Below are positions 26,201-39,185 of a stretch of DNA of 39,185 nucleotides, in pieces. Positions within the stretch are counted from its first letter, which is position 1. Every line of letters begins with the position of its first letter. A program made the translations under genes and the position numbers. Origin of the DNA: Dipetalonema caudispina (lineage: Eukaryota > Nematoda > Chromadorea > Rhabditida > Onchocercidae); NCBI GenBank assembly GCA_013365325.1, contig JABVXV010000456.1, positions 1 to 39,185 of the forward strand, given 5' to 3'. The notes beneath the pieces are model-generated. The model made no database searches and was not told the DNA's origin. It saw only the letters and a program-made list of their open reading frames with translations.

Positions 26201-28092
26201 TCGCCTATAAAATGAAAACATAATTAGTTTTAATTAAACAATAGATCACTAATACATCACTATCTTAAGATTCCTCAAGTCTTCTCAAGTTGTTAGCACT
26301 TTTTTTTAAATAACACATCTGCTATGATAAACTCTTACAGCAGCTTCTCAGCTTACATTTAATTAAGCTTTTTATCATATTGAACTTATAGAATGAAGCC
26401 AAGTTAAATAGGATCGGGATTATTTAACTCATTTGTCATCAGAAATAAAAGATTCTAATTCTCGAACCATCTATTTGTTCCCTAAAATCGAAATCTTCAC
26501 TAATATTGAGAAAAACTTAGAAATAATAATAAATGAAACTGTTTAGTTACTCATGCTGAGAGAACTTTGTTGGTAGGATAGTAATGAAAAAATTTTTTTT
26601 CGTCTGGAAGGGAAATTAAGTTCAGAAGAGAATTATTTCGAACATTCAGGAAGACACCGTAAATCATAAAAGCCTGAAGAAGAGACACTTGTAAAATTAG
26701 GATAAAGTTTTAGGATATACAATAGATCAAAAATCTTTGAAGCCATGTGACTATTAAAGCAAAAATTCTTTAAGGAAAAAATTAGATAAAATTTTATGGA
26801 GAATACTTTACTAGTGCTTTCACTTGCTTAACTGCCTTTAGTACATTTGCAAATATCGAATCAATTGATTTTTTCTTCATCTTTAAGTATGAGAAATTTA
26901 TTTTGAATACTACAACTTCTACAACCTCCATTTGATGAAAAAATCTATCGAAAAGTTAGAAAACTGATAGAACCGATCGGTATCAAAAATGTTACATGCA
27001 ATTTTATGATCCTCTATTCCCATAAGTTATGAAGCGGTATTTGCCCTAGCAAAAAAATCAGAATAGCATATTTGTATTCCTAATTTTTGAAGAAGACAGT
27101 TGATTTGAAGAAAATTACGGGTCGATAATATTATCAATCAGGTTTAGATTTTTAGAAAACTCGTTATGTGCAAGCTGTTGAGATTCTTGCGATCCTTATA
27201 GAAACTAAGAATTGGATTTGTTGATAAATTTGAGCAAAGGCGATTACGATGTGGTTGATCACGACATTTAATGAAAGTGATTCGGCAGCTGTTTCGATAT
27301 TCAAAGAGGATACAAAAATAATCCCGGAAATTTGGGTCACTGGGTCGTGCACCCACTGTACCACCACAACGATGGCACTCGTTCCTTTCTCACCAAATTT
27401 TGTGTTTCTTTTTAGTTTTTCCTTGAACAACCATTTTGCTTTGATTGGAAATTTTTTGCAATATCCCAATGAAATGAAATATCTGAGAGATGGCGGTGTA
27501 TGTATGTCATTCTGCTTCGTTGATAATCAATCAATAGCTAATTCTTTTTCTTCAATGTTGCAGTGTATATCATAATTTCAAATGAATGACATATCAATTA
27601 ATTCATTGATAGAGGAAGAGAACGTTGGATGAAAGCGAACACTTACCACACATTGTCCCCATTATTTCCTCTTATGTATCATCATGCTTTTGTGATAGCA
27701 GTATCATCAGATCGCTTACTAATTGCTATTTTTCGATGAAATGAATTGGTTGGATAGCGATGATAAATTATTCATTTTCGTGTAATTTTTTTTTTCTTAA
27801 AAAAAGAACATTTTGCATAAGAATTTTTCAAATTTTGACTAAATGAATCAAAAAATAAAAAATAGCCTGACATACTCGTACACATCAGGCACATATGACT
27901 AATAGTTTCAGAAGAAATATCAAAATTCCTTGCATGCCAGCTCTTACCTCTATTGTCACATGTGTTATGCTTAGTGTGTTAATCAAAAATTTGAAATTCA
28001 TCATGCCTTAAAGTTAAGAGGCGGAGTTCAGTCTAAGTTCTTCCAGTTAAATACTATATAATAAGTAGTGAAATTTTATCAAATAATCACAA
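26201..28092. other. Shared upstream region of two ZP genes
   Basis: This 1.9-kb stretch separates the divergent ZP-C gene (-) and ZP-like membrane gene (+), so it probably holds both promoters. It is not empty. At 27165-27520 the minus strand has a long open frame with YFISLGYCKKF and, further on, GTSAIVVVVQW, which resembles the end of a ZP-N module. At 27654-27676 a minus-strand ATG runs into a strong GTAAGT donor. I could not connect these pieces to the ZP-C gene in phase. Confidence 0.4.
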
Positions 28093-28842
28093 ATGAAATG
28101 CAATGCATGCTCTATGCTCTATCTTTTATTTATACTTTCAATTTTGAAGAAAGGTAGAGAATTCTTTCTTTTTTCCTTTTCAAATTACAATTATTACATT
28201 AGGAAGCATTGGGTTAAAAATAAATCTATTCATAGAAGATTTTTGTAATCTTTGAGAAATATGCTTTTTTTCGGAAATAAATACGGCGATAAAATTTTGG
28301 TAAGTATTTCGGACACTGCGCACTTTTTCAAGGTTCCTCCCACATTGCTATTTCCAGTCACAGCGGCGCATTAGAATATGTCAACAATTTGAAAATTTCA
28401 GTGTGTTCGAGAAATTTAACTTCGATCAATGATGTATTTGCACTGGATCAATATATCACTGTTGAATGTTTACAAAATGGTTTGAAAATTACATTGGAAT
28501 TGAATGACCTACAACGACATACAAAAATATACGTATGCCATACATATTATATTTACTACTTTAAAAAATTTCATGGGATGAGTGTGAGAAATGAAGATTT
28601 TATGTATTTTCATGCAATATTAACTTCAGTTGTAATATTTTGAAATATTGATGAATTGTAAGTTTTTCAAGGAACCGATGAGACTCGTATTGATTGGCGG
28701 AAATGATAGCAAAATCTGTGAAATGGAAATGCATGGAGATTCACAACCTATCAGTATGATGATACCAGAAATTTGCTTATCAAATGATACAACGCAGAAA
28801 GTTATTATTTCTTAGAACATAAGTCCTAAAATTTCGTTTTAA

Positions 28843-28890
<48 letters not shown>

Positions 28891-31083
28891 TATTATTCTG
28901 CAAAAATACATCAGCAGGAGCAGTTTTGGAGTTTATTAATATTGAAAAGTTGGGGTCAACAAGTAAAGATACAAATTGCAGGTTCTATTGATAACTGACA
29001 GTAAAATAATTCATGAATTCGAACTTTCATGTGATCAAGTATGGGCAGTTTTTTTTGTCTCAATTTTGTTTCTTCTTTTAATTTCATTCTTCATTGCATT
29101 CATTTATTTGTTTTCATTCTTTCTTTAGAGTAGATTAAATTATCACCAATATCATGACGTTGAAAATGGAAATTCTTCATCGATTGCTTTGATGATCTAT
29201 TTTTATTTTTTACTCATAATTAATTCAGAATTTCAGTATTTCTATTTAGGATATCATCTCAGCCGCTGATCTTAATGGCGAATCAGTCAAGATAAATTCA
29301 TCAGTACAAATTGGTTTTGATTTCAGTCTAGTAATTTCGTCGAAACATAGTAAATATTTCAAATATTACATGAAAAAGAGTTACAAAAAAAAAACAGTGA
29401 TTCATTCTTTGCAATGAGATATCATTGAAAAAATTTGAATAGCAAAACAATCTTTGGTCTGCTAATAATACATTGATAGTAAAATAGAAAAAAAAGTTTG
29501 TTAAGAAAAAAAAAGACATAATTTTCCTTTTGAAGTGAGATTGTCTTATTTTTGAGAAATAATACTTTTCAAGAATTTCAATGACGAAATTTCTACTTAA
29601 CTTTTCAGTACCATTCCGTATTGTCGACTGCTGGACGGAACAGAATAACCACAGAGCTAGCTTTTTAAAAAATGGCATCCCAGAAAGAGATTCTCGATCG
29701 GTCCCTCTTTGCCAAGTATCCGACGGAACAAGTAATTTTGGACACAATATTGGTCCTCTGGACAAGCACAATAATGTTCAATATCTCTCCACCACTCAAA
29801 TGCGGAAAATGTGGCAAATTCAACTTCGTCTTGGTTGGGATGCTATACCGGACAGTCGTCAAAAAGCACTTCAACAGTTGCTCCGCACCAAACCACAACT
29901 ACAGTGGGAAGCCGTTCCTGATTTGTCATTTGATACCGAAGATTTCTTATCACCAGTAACAATATATCCCATTATGATTAAGTGTTCCATTTCACCCTTA
30001 TCGGTAAGTGACTAGCTAATAAAGTCAATCATCAAACTATCGTCCATATGATTATGATCATGATTGTGATTGTTATCATACTTAACTACACTCATTATAA
30101 ATTCTTGATATTACTATCACCTGGTTTGCAACATTTTTAACATCGAATTGATGATATGTCTGCATGACTGTTGATATTCTCTCACAATATTTATTCCTTT
30201 TCAAAATTTTATTACTTTTCTCTTTTACTTCTCTAACTCCAAAATTTTGACATCTTAATTAAGTATCAACAATATGCACTAAATGTAATATACAAACAAC
30301 ATTTTGTAATTTATGATAATGGCTTATCAGAGAAGGCGACTTACATCGTCATAAAAATCTCAGAAAAATTTACTATTGATGACACCAACAACAGTTTTCG
30401 CTCCCAGGAATATCGTTCTCACTGTATTATCACCATAGTTTTTAAACCGTATCTGTCAAGAATAGCTAAAAACAATCTGTGGAAAATTAGTTAAATGTTG
30501 AAAATCAAAATATTAAAGGTTACTTTTATATAATGAAAGTATTTTAGTTCAAGCAAACTTCGGCTATTGCTAGTTTTGGTCCAATTGGAATATTTATCCC
30601 ACAGTTTTATTTTCTTGAAGATATCCTATTTTCGTGTTGTCCGGTGGAAACAACAATGGCTTATGCAAATTTGCTTCGACCACCTGCCCAAAAGAAGTTG
30701 CTTTGCTCGAAGGTAATTTTTTAATTGGTACCAATTTAATAGAATAGTTCCACTCATATAAGATAGAGAAGATATCATTAGAGTTAACTTCAATGCTTTA
30801 TGCTAGATTTTTTTAAATGCAGAAATTGGAAGAAATTTTAAGATCTGTTAATTAAAGATTCATCTTCATCACTTAGAATCTATTATTTTTGTTCCTGTTC
30901 TTCTTTAAAATTTGTCGAAAATATATTTCAAAGAAATAGAATGAAATCAGCAGCTGAGAAACTTGACTGAACTGATTTCACTTTAAGGTTTCAACTACTA
31001 CTGCGTTATTGGTCTCACTCACGGCATTTGCAATCGCCGTTTGCTGTACTGCAGTAACTTTTGGTACTCGATATAAAAACTGA
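28093..31083 (+). CDS. Type I membrane protein with ZP-like domain
   Basis: Exons 28093-28153, 28203-28244, 28333-28532, 28672-28800, 28982-29038, 29250-29338, 29574-30003, 30548-30712 and 30988-31083 give 422 aa with closed phase. It starts with a signal peptide (CSMLYLLFILSIL). A ZP-N-like module follows with four cysteines in the expected order: YITVECL, KICEME, EICLSN and ELSCDQ, the last after a VLLITDSKIIHEF strand. Exon 7 has FRIVDCWTEQ and LKNGIPERDSR, like the start of animal ZP-C modules. The C-terminus is one membrane span (ALLVSLTAFAIAVCCTAV) with a short basic tail. ZP proteins of this topology are usually shed and polymerise in apical matrix. The second half of ZP-C is poorly recognisable, and the exon 6/7 junction is the weakest: CTA|GTAATT with an acceptor at 29608 is the alternative, but that breaks the frame. 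Confidence 0.68.
28845..28886. repeat. (AT)21 microsatellite
   Basis: Forty-two bases of uninterrupted AT dinucleotide lie within the intron between exons 4 and 5 of the ZP-like membrane-protein gene. Confidence 0.95.
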
Positions 31084-31947
31084 AGAAGTGAAAGATATTT
31101 TTTGATAATTAACTATTTCAACTTTTCATCAGACATCATAGTATGCAGAAGGTGGGCTACTTATAGTAGCCAGTGATTATTTTTAGACTAAGCTTATATT
31201 TTCTCAATTTTATATGTTTTGATTAAGAGCCAAAGCCAAGCTTTGCGAAATCATCTTGTAGAGTGTTTCAAACTGCTTGATCCTACTATTAGTAGATGAA
31301 TATGAGTAAACTGACTGAAATTTTTGATTCACCATTTTTACATCCAGAAGATGAATTATTGGGAGTAAAAAATCAGCTAAACTAATTTTTTTTTTTTTAC
31401 TTAAGGCTCTTAAAGCAATTACTAATTGCGATTCCTGTACTACAAGTATTCCACACCGTCACAAAATGGGCTGAAATTTTGGCATAAATTTCCATAATGT
31501 AGAATTATAATCGCTGGTTACAGAACGGCACTGAATGCAATGATAATTTGATTTATTTCGTTGCCTTTAAACATGTGCCAATACAAAATTGCAATTTTTG
31601 TATGCATTTGTTTCTGACAAAACAATACAAATATGATTGCATATGCATATGTGGGATTCGTGTAAGTTACTGAGAATTTCACAGCATCCAACAAAAAGTT
31701 GTCGTTGACCAAAGTGGCAGTGTTATTGCAATAATTTTGATGAGGCAACAGAAGAATTTCACTGTTTGGCATCTTTTAACATTAGAGAATCATTTTGAGG
31801 GATTTCCAGCATCAGATAAGATAGTAATGATAAAAAGCAAATGTAAGAAGGCGATATAAGGAAGCATAGTATGCATATATGTTGTAGAAGATGACTGTTT
31901 GAGCACTTTGGTATACGTTTCGATTGATATACAAGCGATGAAAAAGC
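31084..31947. other. Convergent spacer with actin 3' flank
   Basis: This lies between the stop of the plus-strand ZP-like gene and the stop of the minus-strand actin gene, so it should carry both 3' ends. One minus-strand open frame of 84 codons at 31518-31772 has no splice support or recognisable motif and is treated as chance. Confidence 0.6.
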
Positions 31948-33845
<1,898 letters not shown>

Positions 33846-34449
33846 TTATAGTGTTTGAAACTGATGCTGCTGAAGGGGTTAACCTACAATAACCTAGAAA
33901 TTTTCTTGGTGGAAAAGATTCAGTATACTTTATGTACGTCCTTGAAATCAACATCAACTAATACTCATTTGCACTTATCTTTAACCACATGTAACCTAAA
34001 CAACAAACCATGTATCACTAAATTATATTTACTAAAATTTAGGTACCCACTATTTCAACTTAATATTTGCGGCCTGACGGTTCATTTAAAATCATTAGAA
34101 CTACAAAAAAAATTCAAAAATTCAAGAGTAGCATAGTATTTAAGATTTCAAAACAAAGCAAAATTTCTACCTTCTCACTTATTTCTACCTAATTTTTCTC
34201 AGTAGAGTGAATGAAAAAAAAAAAAAAAAATCTGTAAAAAAAGAGCTGTAGCAATTGTCTGTCCTTTCTAAATTCGATTTACCTAAAAGATAATTTTAAG
34301 TGAATTCCTTAAACTTCTGATGAGCATCACAAATTGCAGGAGTAAAACAAGCAGGGAAAGTTTATTCTAAGCATAAAGGCTGTTGAGCTAAATGCAAGTG
34401 AAAGTGAAGTTGTCAGTGAACTAAATTTCTCTGAGGTACATTCTGAGGT

Positions 34450-34456
34450 TTATATA
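34450..34456 (-). promoter_or_regulatory. TATA box of the actin gene
   Basis: On the minus strand the sequence ACTATATAAACC contains a canonical TATATAA box about 0.6 kb upstream of the actin ATG. With transcription starting some 25-30 bases downstream, the 5' UTR would have to be spliced to the acceptor next to the ATG (about 33873), which is the arrangement expected of many highly expressed actin genes. This role is inferred. Confidence 0.45.
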
Positions 34457-37400
34457 GTCCAGTCGGGGATATTACATCTCTCTGTTAAACAACTTTTTCA
34501 GCTATTGCTTGAGGGGGAGGGATGAAAAGCCTCCTTTTCCTAAGAATTGAAAGGGAGATATTGTTGGAAAGAGAGAGGAATTCCTGTGAAAACCTTCACA
34601 TTTTCATCTTCAACAACTACACCCACCTTTCTTCATTTGAATGCTGGAAATGCTGAATATACCGATAGATAGCTGAGATGAATGAATGGATGAATGATAA
34701 GTGGAATGGATTGATAGACGAACAGGAAAGTGATTAGATTAACAGAAGATAGACAAGTAAACGGTTTATCAGACACTTTTGATATTATTGCAAAGGAAAT
34801 GAGATATTTTGTTGTATAGACGAATTTTTCAGGAATTATTTTGAAAACAATGATATCTTTCCCGGAAAATACCGATGACAACAAAGCAATAGCAACACAT
34901 ACACATACATACACAAACTGTCTATTTGCTTGCGTAGCAATCTTTTCATTGCTTTTTATCTTTCAAGTAAATGAAGAAAAGATTGGATAGAATCCCAAAT
35001 CCGACCGATCTTTATCCTTGGTAATATTTTTAGAAACAACCTTTTTCCACTTGAAACAATCGAACTGATAGCTTGTTATCCCATTCAACTTAACTTTATT
35101 TTTTTATTTTGTCTAAAGCTTTTGATTTTCATATGATATAATCCATGCTTTATCAGTGGCAAGTGATAACCATTGGAAGAGATATTGTCATATAGAATTA
35201 ATTTGTTGTGTTGTTTAATCAGAAATTTTCCTCATTTTCCAAATTTAAACTGTAATACTAAAAACAGCTTGAAACAAATTATGTTATTAGTAAGTTAACT
35301 CAAAATTATTTCATAAGTCCGTTTGGCATCGTTTAGTTTCATTAAAATTTAGTATTCATAATTTTACCAAAATATTTGCCATTAAAGTGTTTGAAAACTG
35401 TTCTAGTTTTTGAAATTTACCGTTTGATTTCTAAATTCAATTTATTCTGACTTCATTAATAAAAACAAAACCCACGAGTTGTATGAGATTTAAAAATTAA
35501 AATTTTTTTTTCCGGGAAAGAAAAGCTAAAAATTCTAAAAATCCATAAAGAGCTGAAAGTCTGATATAAAATAAATCAGTGTTAAACAAAAGATTAAGGC
35601 AATCTACATAATATTTCGCGGTATACTTTTTAAACGAAATAAAATAGTATACTCTCTAAGTATGATCAGATCGCTGCTTGAAAGAATTGGTTTAGTTATC
35701 ATTTAATATTCGTTCTGCAACTTCCTTATCCACAAAGTGTTGAAGTATTTCGAACTCCTCCTTTTTATGTCCTTTCAGGTTTTCTTATCTTCCATTTTTT
35801 ACCTGTCTTTTAACTAAATTATACTTTCTGAGAAGTGAATTTCCATTCTTCATAATCTGAGCATTCAGCAATTTCAAACTTTCACAAATTATAATAAATC
35901 AATCAACTGATAACGGACCAGATTCCATGATCCAGTTGGCTGATTTTTTTCTTTTGATTTCTATTTAGTAATACGAAATTAGAATCTTTAATCTTTTATT
36001 TTCATCACTTGGAATTTGAAGCCGATAAGATGAAAAAAAGTTGGGAATCTTCCCATGCAGCTCAGGGTTGTATCCTTTGAAGATATAATGGAAATTTTGC
36101 AGAAAATCTTGGATAGTTGAATGAAATAATTCTTTTATTAAAATAAACAAAATACAAAACTTGAAAATATTACACATTCCATTAAAAATTGATTCCGTCT
36201 CGTCTTTAATTTTCTTCAACATCTTCTCAATTTGAAATTTTATTTCAATTATTCATTTTATCAAACTATTCTTATCTGTGATTCTTATATTAGTAAATTT
36301 CCTCGAGCATCGTCCACTCAGATTCCCCTTCAAAAACTTAAGCTTTTTTCTCAACCTTTTATTTAGGATATTAGAGAAACTTTATTATTCGAATATAATT
36401 TTCCCAAGAAAAATGCAAGACTTCAAATAAACAATCGCTAAAATCTGTCTTGTAGTTGGTAGTTTCGACAGTTTCCCAAAATCTTAAGTTTTAGAAGCAT
36501 TGCGATTTCTACAAACTGTTTTATACAGTATCAATTTGTTGAAATTACTAATTATTGATATCTGTAGTAAAATTTCATTTTCAGCATTCCAGGAAAATGA
36601 TTAAGGTGGACGAAAGTGCAAATTTTTCAACCAATATCTTTTTGCAAAATTTTCACAAGCACTGCAGTGATAACAACTGATAAGTATTGTTCTATTACAA
36701 CTTCTTCTCTCTTTCCCTATCTCTCTGTCAGCTTCCTTTTTGGCTATCTTAACTCTCATCGAGAGCCGGAAATTTCGTATTTTCAATACGGAGAATGCTA
36801 CATTACACATCCATTGAAGAATTAAGAAAATAGTATTAACATGTTGTTATGATTTTTCTATAATTAATCCAAAAACATTAAAATTTCGGAATTTTCTTTC
36901 CTATACGAATATTTCAATCAGTCAGTCGTACATTTCATTTCTTTTTTTTAAAAAGTTGACGAAAAAATACTTCTGCTATAAGTGTCATTGTTGTCTATCA
37001 ATTTGCCAGCCTATGCAAATAATGTTTTTTAGATCCCCCCTTCCGATGTGGTTCCTATAATCCCTAAAATTTTGATTTGAAAGCGAACTTCTACATCAAA
37101 CCAACATTTTGTTGGCTTTTTAAGTAGTTCATTTTCTTTGATTTCGTTCAATGAATCCACCACTTCATTAGCTGATCACTGCAAACAAAAAAAATTTGAA
37201 GAGTGTTGCTGAGGATTGAAAACATAGCAGTATTAAGCGTCTTTGTAACGAGCTTAATTATAAATTATTATGGAAGATATTGCAGATTTCTTTTTAATAT
37301 CCTCATCGAGATCCAACTTCATGATTTTTTCAAGTAACTTTGCGATAAACTTGCATTATCAGAATGGAAATTTCAAATGAAATGAATTCACGTGGAGACT

Positions 37401-37776
37401 TAACAAAACACGAAAAGAGATGATAATCTCATTTGAATATAAGGGAGGAAGCTACTAAATATTCCGCTCTTACACATTCCCATCAACAACGACAACAACG
37501 GGTATTTTACAACGAGAACTGATTTACTCCATTAGCATCAATAGGAGAAGAGTGTAGTAAAAGCGAGTGACACTTAGTCCTATTTTACACAATCTCTGCC
37601 AGTCTATAGAAGTCTGCTGTAATTTGTTCTGCAAATGAATTAATTACTCGTAGAGAAGATATTCTTCAGACTTGTCTGTTATCGAGTCGGTTAAATCTCT
37701 ATGTGAAGAGGTTAAAGGTAGAAGACCATATAAGGTTCCTTGACAACTAAGCACTAATTTTTCCCCCAAATACTTA

Positions 37777-37804
37777 CAACTTGACTTTACACCAAGTCAA
37801 GTTG
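37777..37804. repeat. Perfect 11-bp inverted repeat
   Basis: CAACTTGACTT at 37777-37787 and its exact reverse complement at 37794-37804 flank a six-base loop. It stands alone in the spacer between the actin genes. Confidence 0.75.
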
Positions 37805-38385
37805 GAAGTTTTGATTAACAAACATAAGAAAATAACAATTTTATCTAGCCGTCAATGATCCTCTAGAGGAAGATCGGTGCACAGTTGTTGCAATAACGCA
37901 ATCTTGTTGATAACCTTCGTGAACTTTACTTGTAAAGTGTAAAAGAAAATGATCATTCATGGATCATTGCAAAACGAAAACTCTGATCCGTCTTATCACT
38001 GTAATGAACAGTAGTTAATAGAATGGCACATCTGATAATCAAATGAATTATTACACAAGACTGAGGTATGACTGTTATAATCGGCTGAAGATAAAAAGCT
38101 ACACAAACGTTTATTAAATGATCAAATGAACGAAAGTAATGATTTATCCCAACAATAAGATATATTTAACGATCAGAAATAGCACATAATTCATTTACCC
38201 AATCATATGCGGACGATTGAGACTTTTATAGGATGCAGTTGATAAAATGATTTTTTGCGAATTTTTGATAATAAGGCAATGAACTGGGGAGAGAGAAAAA
38301 ATACTGATACTTCAGTTAAAAGACATATTCTGTGTAAGGTTAAAATGCGAACACGTCGCCCGACTAGCGTGAACGCAACATGTAC

Positions 38386-38407
38386 GCAACTCATTTTAAT
38401 GAGTTGC
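38386..38407. repeat. 22-bp palindrome just 3' of second actin gene
   Basis: GCAACTCATT, a two-base TT spacer and AATGAGTTGC form a near-continuous palindrome. On the minus strand it begins about 33 bases after the stop codon of the second actin gene, so the 3' UTR RNA could fold it into a 10-bp stem. The first actin gene has nothing like it at the matching place. Confidence 0.75.
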
Positions 38408-38439
38408 TCCCTTATAAATAAGTTTTCGATTGTAGTAAC

Positions 38440-39185
<746 letters not shown>

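Noticed and set aside
26011..26223. Plus-strand frame of 70 codons
   Set aside because: Antisense to the signal-peptide exon of the ZP-C gene.
29672..29959. Plus-strand frame starting MASQKEIL with CGKCGKF
   Set aside because: It overlaps exon 7 of the ZP-like gene in another frame. It ends in a stop exactly where the other frame continues to a GTAAGT donor, and the other frame joins both flanking exons in phase.
36601..36825. Overlapping open frames on both strands
   Set aside because: Short, no splice support, no recognisable motif. Typical chance frames in the spacer.

Overview
The window reads as nuclear DNA of a nematode, most likely a parasitic clade III (filarial-type) worm. It is AT-rich, its genes are cut into many small exons by GT-AG introns ending in TTTCAG-like acceptors, several first coding exons sit a few bases after such an acceptor (as expected for trans-splicing), and the gene set (actin, ZP/cuticlin-like proteins, a GRIP golgin, an AMPK gamma paralogue) is animal. 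The species call is inference. No bacterial, viral or CRISPR features were seen.

Layout. 1-1.4 kb: a long TTA/ATT microsatellite, then a likely promoter with a perfect CRE. 1.77-5.54 kb (+): divergent AMPK gamma subunit with CBS domains. 7.25-12.77 kb (+): 16-exon golgin of the GCC185/GCC2 type, with an N-terminal coiled-coil motif and a C-terminal GRIP domain. 15.55-20.62 kb (-): 14-exon multi-pass membrane protein of unknown family. 24.88-26.20 kb (-): small secreted protein holding only a ZP-C module. 28.09-31.08 kb (+): membrane-anchored ZP-like protein, divergent from the previous gene. 31.95-33.84 kb (-): complete six-exon actin gene (376 aa). 38.44-39.19 kb (-): 3' part of a second, tandem actin gene, cut by the window end. 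Long stretches between genes are AT-rich with no convincing gene.

Exon models were built by hand from reading frames, splice sites and intron phase. For all six genes the phases close without frameshifts. The genes are not an operon: orientations are mixed and spacings are kilobases. The two ZP genes share one 1.9-kb upstream region and may be co-regulated in cuticle or epithelium. The two actin genes are a tandem pair whose sequence is a mosaic of identical and diverged tracts, including identical introns, which points to recent gene conversion.
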